Part shown: positions 35,559 to 44,940 of the stretch, in pieces
Layout: the number at the start of each line of letters is the position of its first letter
Position numbering within the stretch: position 1 is the first letter of the stretch
Assembly (NCBI GenBank): GCA_005883625.1
Contig: VBDU01000073.1
Location: 42,644 to 106,643 of the forward strand
Length of the DNA: 64,000 nucleotides
Reading direction: 5' to 3'
Origin: Chloroflexota bacterium
GTDB lineage: Bacteria; Chloroflexota; Limnocylindria; P2-11E
Made by a program: the position numbers and the translations under genes
Notes under the pieces: model-generated
Databases searched by the model: none
The model's input: only the letters and a program-made list of their open reading frames with translations
Told to the model about the DNA's origin: nothing

Positions 35559-37373
35559 TCAGATGAGCTCGGCGGTCTTCGTCGCCGACAGCGACCCGTT
35601 CATCGACGGCTCCTCTTCGAAGAGCTTCGGAAGCTCCACGGGCCTGCGCAGGAACGGCGCCGACTTCTCCGGGTTGGCCTCGTCGGCGTACACGAAGATG
35701 TCGTCGAGCTCGGGGCCGATCAGCTCGCCCCGCTGGATGAGGGCCTGCGCGACGGCGTGTACGGCGTACTCCTTCTCCCGCATCAGGCGCTTCGTGTCGT
35801 CGTAGAGCGAGTCGAGGAGAGCGTCCGCGAGCCTGAGGACCTGCGGCGACGGCCCGCCCAGGGGACCCATCGGCACGGCGAGGAGCGTCGGGCCCATGCC
35901 GAACTGGCCGACGTAGGCCATCGCGATGCTGGTCGCGCTCTGCAGGTCGTGCGATGCGTTCGCAGTCTTCGTCCCGAGGATGTTCTCCTCGACGGCGCGC
36001 GAGCCGAGCGAGATCATGATCCGCTCTTCCATCTCCTGCGCGTGGAGCTGGTAGCGCTCTTCGCGCGGGGACCACTGCACCACGCCCAGCGCGTCGCCCA
36101 TGCGGATGATCGACGCTTTGTTGATGCGGTCTTCCTTGCCCAGGTACCGGGCCGCGACCGCGTGGCCGGCCTCGTGGTACGCGATCGTGCGCTTGTCCTT
36201 CGCGGAGAGACTCGCGATGGGCTGCTTCAGGCCGAGCATCCGGACGTCGCGCGCGTTCAGCCAGTCCTTGTAGGTGATGAAGTCACGCCCCTGGTCGTGG
36301 GCGACGATGAGCGCCTCGTTGATGATCGTCTTGATCTCGACCGGGGTCCAGCCGATCGAGTCCGTGACCATCAGGCCGAGGTCGATCTCGGGATCATGCG
36401 CCTTCGCCTTGAGGTAGTGCTGGATGATGTCGCGGCGGCCGTCGCCGTCGGGCTCGTAGACCTGGAGCTTGCGGTCGAGCCGGCCGGGCCGCACGAGGGC
36501 CGGGTCCAGGACGTCCGGACGGTTCGTCGCGCCGATGACGAAGACGACGGGCTTCGGCGGCACCGGGCCGCGGATGAAGCCGAGCCAGCGCCCGAGCTTG
36601 TGGCGCCAGCGGTCTTCGACATGCTGGCCGAGCGAGTCCATCTGGTTGAGCATCGTGTTCAGACCCATCCGGCCCATGCCCATCATGCCGCCCATCATTC
36701 CCTGCTGCTGTCCGCCGCCCTGCACGCCGCCGCGCGACATGCCGATGGAGTCAAGCTCGTCGACGAACAGGATCGTCGCGCCCGGCGTCCCCGGCAGCGC
36801 GTACTTGCGCGCGAGCCCACGCGCTCTGCGGAAGAGCGACATAACGATGAGCGCGTCGACGCCGAACCACATGCTCGACAGGCTCGAGGCGTCGACGTAG
36901 ATGAACGGCAGGTTCGCCTCCGCCGCGATCACGCCCGCGAGGAACGTCTTGCCCGTCCCCGGCTTCCCTGACAGCAGCATCCCCCGCGGCATCTCACCGC
37001 CGAGCTGCACGAATTTCTGCACGCCACGGAGGATCCGCACCGTGCTCTTCGCATGCTCGAGCAGGTCCGGCTGGCCGCGGTAGTTCTCGAACGTCAGACC
37101 GATCTGCGGGCTGTCCGGCGTGACCGTGTAGGTACGCGGCCGCGAGAGGAACCACATGAGGCCGGCGAACTGCGCGATGCCGGCGATCAGCAGGAAGAGG
37201 AGCTGGATGACCAGCTGCGGCGCGGATCCGATGAACTCGCCGACGCCTTCCCAGAGGCTTCGCAGTCCGTAGAAGACGACCAGGAGCAGGACGATCACGA
37301 AGAGGATGACGAGCCGCCGCAGGTTGTGGTGCAGCACGTACGCCGTCGTGCCCACGAATGAGTTGACCGTCAA
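35559..37373 (-). CDS. Atypical FtsH-like membrane AAA+ metalloprotease
   Basis: Two N-terminal TM segments, GKPGTGKTFLAGVIAAEA, FVDELDSIGMSRG, GATNRPDVLDPALVRPGRLDRK, HEAGHAVAARYLG zinc site. Confidence 0.85.
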   Translation of the reverse strand: MTVNSFVGTTAYVLHHNLRRLVILFVIVLLLVVFYGLRSLWEGVGEFIGSAPQLVIQLLFLLIAGIAQFAGLMWFLSRPRTYTVTPDSPQIGLTFENYRGQPDLLEHAKSTVRILRGVQKFVQLGGEMPRGMLLSGKPGTGKTFLAGVIAAEANLPFIYVDASSLSSMWFGVDALIVMSLFRRARGLARKYALPGTPGATILFVDELDSIGMSRGGVQGGGQQQGMMGGMMGMGRMGLNTMLNQMDSLGQHVEDRWRHKLGRWLGFIRGPVPPKPVVFVIGATNRPDVLDPALVRPGRLDRKLQVYEPDGDGRRDIIQHYLKAKAHDPEIDLGLMVTDSIGWTPVEIKTIINEALIVAHDQGRDFITYKDWLNARDVRMLGLKQPIASLSAKDKRTIAYHEAGHAVAARYLGKEDRINKASIIRMGDALGVVQWSPREERYQLHAQEMEERIMISLGSRAVEENILGTKTANASHDLQSATSIAMAYVGQFGMGPTLLAVPMGPLGGPSPQVLRLADALLDSLYDDTKRLMREKEYAVHAVAQALIQRGELIGPELDDIFVYADEANPEKSAPFLRRPVELPKLFEEEPSMNGSLSATKTAELI

Positions 37374-37807
37374 TTCACACCTACTACCTGGTCGGCCCGC
37401 ACCTGCAACACGAAGCCGACGATGAGCTCTTGACCCTGCGTGCTCTTGCCTTGCGCGACGTACGCGGACAGTACCCTTCCCTGGTCTTCGACCGCGCCGA
37501 CGAACTGGACCTTGCGGACGTCGGCGATCGGGGTGAGCGCTTCACCGAGCTGCTTGAGCAAATCGCTCGAGAGCTGTGTCGACAGCGTCCGCGCGTCGTC
37601 GTTGAGGACCGCCGCGGCAACGTCGTGAGCGATCTGCGGCTCGTCCGTCTTCTGGATGGAGGGATACGGGCTCGCCGCCGGGCCTTGATCCGTCACCGCG
37701 TGCACGACCACGCCCAGGACGAGCCCTACGAGGAGGCAGAGGATCGTCCCCCACGCTCGGGCGTGACTCACGGTCTGCTGCGCGGCGATGGCGGCGGTGC
37801 TACTCAC
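37370..37807 (-). CDS. Single-TM protein of unknown function
   Basis: VSSTAAIAAQQTVSHARAWGTILCLLVGLVLGVVVHAVTD; overlaps neighbours by a few bp. Confidence 0.5.
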   Translation of the reverse strand: MSSTAAIAAQQTVSHARAWGTILCLLVGLVLGVVVHAVTDQGPAASPYPSIQKTDEPQIAHDVAAAVLNDDARTLSTQLSSDLLKQLGEALTPIADVRKVQFVGAVEDQGRVLSAYVAQGKSTQGQELIVGFVLQVRADQVVGVN

Positions 37808-38216
37808 TCCGCACCACCTTGCCGCCGACGAGCGTGAGCGCGAGCGGGAAGAACTGATCGCGGCCGTTCGAAGCCCGCATCCCCACCGCGTAGATGTGCA
37901 CGCTGAGCCGACCGAGCGTTCCGCCCCCAAGGTAGGTGAGCGACAACGGTCGCATGGTGGCCTGCCTGCTCTGCTCTGCGCTCTGGAACTCGATCGCCCG
38001 CTGGACGACGTCGCCGTGCGGCCGCAGCGCGGCGATGGAGTCCGGGTCGCGCTGCAGCAGGCCGAGCATGTAGGCCCGGGCCGCGGACGACTCGCCGCTT
38101 CCGAACAGCCCGTTGTCCTGGAGGACGATGCCGATCACGGCCGCCATGACATAGCCCGCGAGCGCTCCGACCAGGAGGATGCTGATGAACGGCGAGAGCC
38201 TACGCAGCGATCCCAC
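37800..38216 (-). CDS. Single-TM protein of unknown function
   Basis: VGSLRRLSPFISILLVGALAGYVMAAVIGIVLQ; coupled to the gene above and the FtsH-like gene. Confidence 0.5.
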   Translation of the reverse strand: MGSLRRLSPFISILLVGALAGYVMAAVIGIVLQDNGLFGSGESSAARAYMLGLLQRDPDSIAALRPHGDVVQRAIEFQSAEQSRQATMRPLSLTYLGGGTLGRLSVHIYAVGMRASNGRDQFFPLALTLVGGKVVRSE

Positions 38217-38234
38217 GCGAAAAGTCTATGCCCT

Positions 38235-39377
38235 CTATCCCCCGGCACTGAGGACGGCGGCTGAGAATCCGATAAGACCGGCGAGCTCGCCCACCCAGAA
38301 CCCGGCATCCCGCGCCCGCGCGCGCTCGTCGAGGGCCGCCGCATGGGAGAGCAGGCCGGTGACCTGCAATCGCATCGGGCGACCTCGCGTGGCCGCGGCT
38401 TCGGCGGCGAAGGCCTCGCTCACCGGCTCGAAGCGGTCGCCGACGTCGTGCAGCCAGAAGATCCGCGGAACGATCGCGGCCCAGCGCGCCCGAGGCGAGA
38501 GATCGTCGAGGACCTCGCGGAGGGACGGCGGAAGCTCTCGGATGCGGTCGAGCGCGTCCGAGTACGAGGTCGCCGCGAGCGCGCGCCAAAGCGATACGGC
38601 CTCGCCACCGAGCCCGGGCGGCGGCGGTCCAGCGAGGGTGCCACCGGTGGCGTTCAGAGCGTCGACCACGCGCGCGCGATCGCCCGCGTCGGCGAGCGCT
38701 TCCGCGGCGGCGACCGGAAGGCGCACGCGCGCCTCCGCGTCCGGCTCCCACGGGGTGAGCGCGCCCGGAGCGCCCTGGCTCCGCGAGAGGACGCTCGCGA
38801 GATACGTGTCGAGATCGAAATACCCGCCGAGCGCGCCGAGGTATGCCGCGCCCGCGAGCGCGCCGCCGCGCGACGCCGCCGCGAGCAGCATGCCCCCGCC
38901 GACCGAGAAGCCGAACGCGCCGATCCCGTGACCGCGCGTCTCCGACAACGCGGCCAGGCGCGCGAAGGCCGCGTCGATGATGTCGGGCGCGTGCCGCTCG
39001 AGGTGGCCTTCTTTGATGAACGGGAACTCGGGAAGCATGACGAGGTAGCCGGCGCGGGCGAGCGCGTCCGAGAGGCGGCGCGTCTCGGAGTCATCGTTGC
39101 CGACCGGCGTGGCGCCGTTCACGAGCATGACCGCCGGGTGCCGCTCGCCCCACCCGGGGCGCCACCAGGTCACCCGCATGTCGACGCCCCCGAAGCTCTC
39201 ACGCGTGTCGCTCACGCGCGGCTCCGGCGTAAGCAGCGCGGCGACGTTCCCGCCGTAGAGCGCGCTCGTGTAGATGTCGAGGACGATGACCGCGCCCGCG
39301 CCGGCGGGACGGACGACCGGCCGCCAGAGGATCGCGAGCGTGAGGAGGAGTCCGGCGACGATGATGCGCTGCGCCAC
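38235..39377 (-). CDS. Alpha/beta hydrolase family membrane-anchored protein
   Basis: VMLVNGATPVGNDDSETRRLSDALARAGYLVMLPEFPF, GHGIGAFGFSVGGGMLLAAAS. Confidence 0.65.
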   Translation of the reverse strand: MAQRIIVAGLLLTLAILWRPVVRPAGAGAVIVLDIYTSALYGGNVAALLTPEPRVSDTRESFGGVDMRVTWWRPGWGERHPAVMLVNGATPVGNDDSETRRLSDALARAGYLVMLPEFPFIKEGHLERHAPDIIDAAFARLAALSETRGHGIGAFGFSVGGGMLLAAASRGGALAGAAYLGALGGYFDLDTYLASVLSRSQGAPGALTPWEPDAEARVRLPVAAAEALADAGDRARVVDALNATGGTLAGPPPPGLGGEAVSLWRALAATSYSDALDRIRELPPSLREVLDDLSPRARWAAIVPRIFWLHDVGDRFEPVSEAFAAEAAATRGRPMRLQVTGLLSHAAALDERARARDAGFWVGELAGLIGFSAAVLSAGG

Positions 39378-39416
39378 GCGACGACGACGATAGGGCCGGC
39401 GTGCGGCCCGCCGGCG

Positions 39417-40337
39417 CTAGGCCGTGCCGGCCGCCAGCGCGCGATGGCGGATGCGATCCTCGAGCTCCTGCCAGAGCGAGACGATCTGGCTCGCGTTGAA
39501 GATGGACGAATACGTCCCGGAGACGATCCCGATGAGGAGCGCGAGCGCGAAGTTCCGCATCGAGTAGCCGCCGAACAGGTACAGCGCGAGCAGCGTGAGG
39601 ACCACCGTGAGTGAGGTGATGACCGACCGCGCGAGCGTCTGCATGATCGAGTAATTGATGACCGGATTGAGCGCCTCGCCCGGGTTCAGCCGGAGGTTTT
39701 CCCGGATGCGGTCGAAGACGACGATCGTGTCGTGGACCGAGAAGCCGATGATCGTGAGCACCGCGGTCACGAAGAGGCTGTCGACCTCGATGTTCAGGAA
39801 GAACCCGAGGATGGCGAAGATCCCCAGGACGACCGCCGCGTCGTGGAGCAGCGCGATGATGGCGGCGATCCCGTAGCGGAACGCGGCCCAGCCGAAGTTC
39901 CGGAAGGCCCACGCGATGAGCAGGACGATGAGCACGCTCGCGAGCGCGATCGACTTCACCGCGTTCTGGACGAGCTCGGCCGAGAACGACGGGCTCACGA
40001 CCGAAGTCGACATGTCCTTGAAGTTGGCGCCGTACCGGTCCTGCAGCGCCTTCTGCACCTTGGCCTGCTCGTCGGGCAGCATCTCGACGGTCCGCACGTC
40101 CACGCGCTCGCCGGCCGCGCCCTGCACGACCGCTTCGGGATGTCCGAGCCCGCTGAAGAAGTCGTGGACCTCGGTCGTCGCCGGGGCCGTCTGGAAGCCG
40201 ATGTCGAGGAGCGAGCCGCCCTTGAACTCGATGCCCGGCCGGAGGCCGCCGATCGAGAGAAAGATGACGCCGGGCACGATGAGCAGCGCGCTCGCGAGGA
40301 AGTACCACCACTTGCGCTCGACGACCTTGAAGAGCAC
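39417..40337 (-). CDS. secF: Protein translocase subunit SecF
   Basis: GLRPGIEFKGGSLLDIGFQ, VLTIIGFSVHDTIVVFDRIREN. Confidence 0.95.
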   Translation of the reverse strand: MLFKVVERKWWYFLASALLIVPGVIFLSIGGLRPGIEFKGGSLLDIGFQTAPATTEVHDFFSGLGHPEAVVQGAAGERVDVRTVEMLPDEQAKVQKALQDRYGANFKDMSTSVVSPSFSAELVQNAVKSIALASVLIVLLIAWAFRNFGWAAFRYGIAAIIALLHDAAVVLGIFAILGFFLNIEVDSLFVTAVLTIIGFSVHDTIVVFDRIRENLRLNPGEALNPVINYSIMQTLARSVITSLTVVLTLLALYLFGGYSMRNFALALLIGIVSGTYSSIFNASQIVSLWQELEDRIRHRALAAGTA

Positions 40338-40340
40338 CGG

Positions 40341-41693
40341 CTAGACCGCCGCCGCGGCGCGGGGCTCGCGGCCCTCGCGCGCCTCGGTCGGACGCTCCTC
40401 GACGCCGTAGAGCGTCCGCCGCCGGAGCCGCGCGAACTCGATCGCGCCGTGCAGGAGCATCTGCGTGACGATGACCGCCGTGAAGAAGGAGACCGCCACA
40501 CCGATGCCGAGCGTCAAGGCGAAGCCCTTCACCGTCCCGGTGCCGAAGTAGAAGAGGATCGCGGCCGTGAGGATCGTCGCCGCGTTCGAGTAGGCGATGG
40601 ACGGGAAGGCCCGCCGGCGGCCTTCCTCGACCGCCGCCCGCAGGGACTTCCCGGCGCGGAGCTCCTCCTTGAGGCGCTCGAACGTGAGCACGTTCGCGTC
40701 GACCGCCATGCCGATCGAGAGGATGAAGCCGGCCACGCCCGCGAGGGTGAGCGTCACCGGGACGAGCCGGAAGAGCGCGTACGTGAGGGCGGTGTAGTAA
40801 AGGAGCGCGATCACCGCGATGGCTCCGGGAAGCCGGTAGTAGACCACCATGAAGAAGGCGACAAGGAGGAGCCCGATCGCGCCCGCGAGCAAGCTCCGCT
40901 TCACCGAATCCTGCCCGAGCGTCGGCTCGACGCGCGAGGACTGCACGACGTCGAGCGACACCGGGAGGGCGCCGGAGTTGATGAGGAGCGAGAGCTCCTT
41001 GGCGGACTGCGTGGTGAAGTTGCCCTCGATGATCCCGCGGCCCGAGGTGAACACGGTGTTCACCCGCGGCGCCGAGATCTCCTTCCCGTCGAGCGAGATC
41101 TGGACCTGCTGGTTGAGGTAGTCCTTGGAGAGCTGCACCCACCGGTCGGAGTCGGGTCCGGTGAACTCGAAGTTCACGACGGGTCGGCTCGCCTGGTCGA
41201 AGGTGACGAACGTCGGATTGAGGTGCTCACCGGTGAGCGGCGGCTCGAGCGACTTGTACTGCGCCGGCTTGTCCTTGTCCGGGACCTTGATCTCGAGCTT
41301 CGCCTGCCGCGTCGCGATCTCGTTCGCCTGCTGGATGTCGTCGATGCCGGGCAGCTCGAGGAGGATCTTGTCGTCGCCGAGCGCCTGGATGACGGGCTCG
41401 GACACGCCGAGGCCGTTGATGCGCCGATCGATGACGCGCCGCGCGCGGTCGTTGTAGTCGACCACGTTCCCCCCGGCCGGGATCTCCTCGGTCCGCAGGC
41501 GCAGGATCAGCTGCGTGCCGCCCTGGAGGTCGAGCCCCAGGTGGGTCTTGATCTCCTGGTTGTACGAGTTGTCGCCGAGGCGGAAGCAGATCCCGGGGCA
41601 GTTGAACGGGAACGAGAACTGGTGCTTCGGGATGTCGATGAACACCGCGAAGAACGCGATGAGCGCGATGAGCCACGGACCGAGTCGGGGCAT
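40341..41693 (-). CDS. secD: Protein translocase subunit SecD
   Basis: HLGLDLQGGTQLILRL, RVIDRRINGLGVSEPVIQALGDDKILLELPGI, ILSIGMAVDANVLTFERLKEELRAG; ATG 41693 preferred over TTG 41699. Confidence 0.95.
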   Translation of the reverse strand: MPRLGPWLIALIAFFAVFIDIPKHQFSFPFNCPGICFRLGDNSYNQEIKTHLGLDLQGGTQLILRLRTEEIPAGGNVVDYNDRARRVIDRRINGLGVSEPVIQALGDDKILLELPGIDDIQQANEIATRQAKLEIKVPDKDKPAQYKSLEPPLTGEHLNPTFVTFDQASRPVVNFEFTGPDSDRWVQLSKDYLNQQVQISLDGKEISAPRVNTVFTSGRGIIEGNFTTQSAKELSLLINSGALPVSLDVVQSSRVEPTLGQDSVKRSLLAGAIGLLLVAFFMVVYYRLPGAIAVIALLYYTALTYALFRLVPVTLTLAGVAGFILSIGMAVDANVLTFERLKEELRAGKSLRAAVEEGRRRAFPSIAYSNAATILTAAILFYFGTGTVKGFALTLGIGVAVSFFTAVIVTQMLLHGAIEFARLRRRTLYGVEERPTEAREGREPRAAAAV

Positions 41694-41713
41694 GGGCAAA
41701 TTCTAGGTGCGGG

Positions 41714-42070
41714 CTACGACGACTGCTGCGACTTGATCCGTTCGCGCGCCTCGCGCATCTCCCGGTCGAAGGCCGTCTCCCCCTCACTCGCAGGGGGAGA
41801 ACCCCCTGCACCCCCCCCGGTTGCAGCGGGCGAGGACACGCCCGCTGCCGGGGGCTGCGCCCCCGAGCCCACGGACGGTGTCTGCTTCGCTGCGGCGTCG
41901 ATCAGCTTGTCGGCGTTCAGGAACTCCTCGCGCAGCTCGTCGGAGGTCCGGCGGAGGTCGCCGACCATGCGCCCGAGGTCGCGCGCGACCTTCGGCATGC
42001 GCTCCGGTCCGAGCACGATGAGCGCGATGACGAGCAGCAAGAGCAGCTCGCCAGTCCCGATGCCGAACAT
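41714..42070 (-). CDS. Sec-independent translocase TatA/B-like
   Basis: MFGIGTGELLLLLVIALIVLGPERMPKVARDLGRMVGDLRR. Confidence 0.9.
   Translation of the reverse strand: MFGIGTGELLLLLVIALIVLGPERMPKVARDLGRMVGDLRRTSDELREEFLNADKLIDAAAKQTPSVGSGAQPPAAGVSSPAATGGGAGGSPPASEGETAFDREMREARERIKSQQSS
41795..41870. repeat. Two G/C-rich palindromic elements inside the TatA/B-like gene
   Basis: GCAGGGGGAGAACCCCCTGC and GGGGGCTGCGCCCCC, encoding the Ala/Gly/Pro-rich linker. Confidence 0.8.
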
Positions 42071-42921
42071 CAGCTGTCGAGGGGGCTCCGCCCCCCCATA
42101 CCTCCGGCGGCGATCTGCTCTCGGGCGGCGTTCGCGGCGTCGCGGAACGCCTTTGCTGCCTGCGCGGCGGCGCGCTCGAAGTCGCTATCACGCGCCGCGT
42201 ACGTCACCGACCGCGATGCGGACGGCAGCACGCCACCGCCGCGCTCGTCCAGAGCCGCGCGGATCGCGATGGCGACGTCCGCGCCCTGCGTTCCCACGCC
42301 GGGCATGAGGAAGAGCCGGTCCGGCGCGAGCGCGCGCAGGCGCTTTGCCTCGTCGGGATAGGTCGCGCCGACGACGAAGCCGCAGCTCTCGGCCGGGAAA
42401 CGCGCGACGCATCGCTCCACGACGCGCTCGTACAGCGGCCGGCCGCCCGTCTCGAGGTCCTGGAAGTCGCCGGCGCCGGGGTTGCTCGTCCGCGCGAGCA
42501 CGAGCGCGTAGCGGCCGCCGGAGCAGAACGGCTCGATCGAGTCGAGCCCGACGTACGGCGCGACCGTGGCCGCGTCGGCCCGGAAGCTGTCGAACAGGGC
42601 GCTCGCGTAGGCGGCCGCGGTGTTCGGGACGTCGCCGCGCTTGGCGTCGAGGATCACCGGGATGTCGTCGGGGATCGTCTGCAGTGTGAGCGTGAGCACG
42701 TCCATCGCCGCGCTGCCGTAGCGCTCGTAGAACGCGAGGTTCGGCTTGTACGCGCAGACGTAATCGGAGGTGGCGCGGACGATCCGGCGCAGGAAGCGCA
42801 CCGCCGCCTGGGGTCCGCGGCCGAGCGACTCGGGGATGAGCTCGGCCTCTGGATCGAGGCCCACGCAGACGATGCTGTCCCGCGACCGCGAGGCCGCGGT
42901 CAGCTTGGGGATGAAGGTCAC
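42070..42921 (-). CDS. pyrF: Orotidine-5'-phosphate decarboxylase (type 2)
   Basis: SIVCVGLDPE, CAYKPNLAFYERYG, VILDAKRGDVPNTAAAYA, VGATYPDEAKRLRALAPDRLFLMPGVGTQG. Confidence 0.93.
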   Translation of the reverse strand: MTFIPKLTAASRSRDSIVCVGLDPEAELIPESLGRGPQAAVRFLRRIVRATSDYVCAYKPNLAFYERYGSAAMDVLTLTLQTIPDDIPVILDAKRGDVPNTAAAYASALFDSFRADAATVAPYVGLDSIEPFCSGGRYALVLARTSNPGAGDFQDLETGGRPLYERVVERCVARFPAESCGFVVGATYPDEAKRLRALAPDRLFLMPGVGTQGADVAIAIRAALDERGGGVLPSASRSVTYAARDSDFERAAAQAAKAFRDAANAAREQIAAGGMGGRSPLDS

Positions 42922-42964
42922 GCGCGTCCTATGATACGAACGCTTTCACGCTAAGGAGGGGACC

Positions 42965-43993
42965 ATGGGAAGGACGCAGCGTGCCACGCTCGGGCTCGCG
43001 CTCGTGGCGGGGCTGCTCATCGCCGCTTGTGGGGGCGGCGGCACGACCACGGCTTCCGGCGCACCACGGGCGAGCGGCGGCCCGCGACTGGGCTCGTTCG
43101 ATCGTCCGATCGTCCTCGCGTTCACGCCGTCGGTGGAGGCCGCGACCATCTCGACCAACGGCGCGGCCATCAAGGCGGCGCTCGAGCGCGCGACCGGCCT
43201 CGCCTGGAAAGTGACCGCGATGACGAGCTATGCGGCAGAGGTCGAAGGCATGTGCTCGGGCGCGATCGACATCGGTTTCTTCGCACCCCTCCAGATGACC
43301 CTCCTGCTCAACAAGCAGTGCGGCACGCCCGTGCTCGCGGCGCTCCGTCGACCCGATCAGACCAAGCCCGAGTCGGCTACGAATCAGCTCAGCCCGACGT
43401 ACGAGTCGCAGATCGTCGTGCGGGTCGACAGCGGCATCAACGACCTGAACGGGCTCAAGGGCAAGAAGTTCGCCTTCGTCGACACCCTCTCGGCGTCCGG
43501 TTACGTCTTCCCGACGCTCACCATCAAGAACAAGACCGGTCAGGATCCCAAGACCTTCTTCGCGTCGAACGGGATCATCTTCGCCGGTGGCCACCCGCAG
43601 GCGGCGCTGGCCGTCTACAACAAGCAGGTCGACGGGGCGGCGATGTACATCGACGCACGCGACCTGGTGGCGGCCGCTAACCCCGACATCAAGACCGCGA
43701 CCAAGGTCATCGAGAAGGCGGGGCCGATCCCGAACGACGGCGTCGCCCTCCGCAAGGGCTTCCCCGACGACCTCGGGAAGCAGGTCACGGGCGCGCTGAC
43801 GGACTACGTCAAGAGCGACGATGGAAAGAAGGTCGTCTACACGCTCTACCAGTGGGACGGCCTGCAGACGGTGGACGCGAAATTCTTCGACCCGATGAAC
43901 GAGGCGGCAAAGCTCGCGGGCGTCGACGTCGAGAAGCTCGCGCAGAACACGCCGCGACCGGCGGCCACGCCGACACCGACGAAGAGCCCCTAG
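42965..43993 (+). CDS. phnD: Phosphate/phosphite/phosphonate ABC transporter substrate-binding protein
   Basis: LLIAACGGGG lipobox; LAFTPSVEAATISTNGAAIKAALERATGLAWKVTAMTSYAAEVEGMCSGAIDIGFFAPLQM; SD AAGGAGGGG. Confidence 0.9.
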   Translation: MGRTQRATLGLALVAGLLIAACGGGGTTTASGAPRASGGPRLGSFDRPIVLAFTPSVEAATISTNGAAIKAALERATGLAWKVTAMTSYAAEVEGMCSGAIDIGFFAPLQMTLLLNKQCGTPVLAALRRPDQTKPESATNQLSPTYESQIVVRVDSGINDLNGLKGKKFAFVDTLSASGYVFPTLTIKNKTGQDPKTFFASNGIIFAGGHPQAALAVYNKQVDGAAMYIDARDLVAAANPDIKTATKVIEKAGPIPNDGVALRKGFPDDLGKQVTGALTDYVKSDDGKKVVYTLYQWDGLQTVDAKFFDPMNEAAKLAGVDVEKLAQNTPRPAATPTPTKSP

Positions 43994-44020
43994 CGACGAT
44001 CCCTTAGGTCGCGAGGAAGA

Positions 44021-44047
44021 GGCCGCCGCGCGAGCGGCGGCCTTTTG
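44021..44047 (+). terminator. Intrinsic terminator between phnD and phnC
   Basis: GGCCGCCGC-GCGA-GCGGCGGCC followed by TTTT. Confidence 0.8.
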
Positions 44048-44070
44048 CTCGTCCCTAGACTCGCTCGCCA

Positions 44071-44940
44071 GTGACCGCGTTCCTGCGGCTCGAGGAGATC
44101 ACGAAGACCTACCCGAGCGGCACGCGCGCGCTGGATGGGATCTCGCTCGACGTCCAGCGCGGCGAGTTCGTCGTCCTCATCGGCCTCTCCGGCTCGGGGA
44201 AGTCGACGCTCCTCCGCTGTATCAACAAGCTGGTCGAGCCGTCGGGCGGGCGCGTGATCCTGGACGGCATCGACGTGACCGCGGCAAAAGGGGCGGAGCT
44301 CCGGCGGATCCGTCGCCGGATCGGGATGATCTTCCAGCAGTTCAACCTCGTCCGGCGCATGTCGGTATTCAGCAACGTCATCGCGGGCCGTCTCGGATAT
44401 CGCTCGATCTGGCGCACCGTTGCCGGGCGCCCCACGCGCACCGATGTCGCCCTTGCCTTCGAGAACCTCGGCCGCGTGGGCATCGCGGATCGCGCGTTCC
44501 AGCGCGCCGACGCCCTCTCCGGCGGCCAGCAGCAGCGCGTCGGTATCGCGCGCGCGTTGATGCAGGAGCCCGACCTCATGCTCGCCGACGAGCCGGTCGC
44601 CAGCCTCGACCCGGCCACGAGCCACTCCGTCATGAAGTACCTCGAGGAGATCAATAAGAAGGACCGGATCACGGTCATCTGCTCGCTCCACTTCCTCTCG
44701 CTCGCGCGCCGCTACGGCAGCCGGGTCATCGCGCTGAAAGCCGGCAAGGTCGCATTCGACGGCCTGCCCGCCGAGATCGACGAGCGCCGCTTCAAGGAGA
44801 TCTACGGCGAGGACGCGGTCGAGGTCGAGATCGGCCCGACGAGCGAAAGCGAGCGAGGAGCGGCTTCGCCGCGACAAGCGAGTCCTCCAGCCTTGAGCGC
44901 GTCTCCTGAGCGCAGCGCAGAGATTGAGCAGGAGCGCTGA
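44071..44940 (+). CDS. phnC: Phosphonate ABC transporter ATP-binding protein
   Basis: [60 protein letters not shown]-terminal tail encoded by dispersed repeat A. Confidence 0.93.
   Translation: MTAFLRLEEITKTYPSGTRALDGISLDVQRGEFVVLIGLSGSGKSTLLRCINKLVEPSGGRVILDGIDVTAAKGAELRRIRRRIGMIFQQFNLVRRMSVFSNVIAGRLGYRSIWRTVAGRPTRTDVALAFENLGRVGIADRAFQRADALSGGQQQRVGIARALMQEPDLMLADEPVASLDPATSHSVMKYLEEINKKDRITVICSLHFLSLARRYGSRVIALKAGKVAFDGLPAEIDERRFKEIYGEDAVEVEIGPTSESERGAASPRQASPPALSASPERSAEIEQER
44843..44938 (+). repeat. Dispersed repeat copy A within the 3' end of phnC
   Basis: GAGCGAAAGCGAGCGAGGAGCGGCTTCGCCGCGACAAGCGAGTCCTCCAGCCTTGAGCGCGTCTCCTGAGCGCAGCGCAGAGATTGAGCAGG. Confidence 0.8.
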
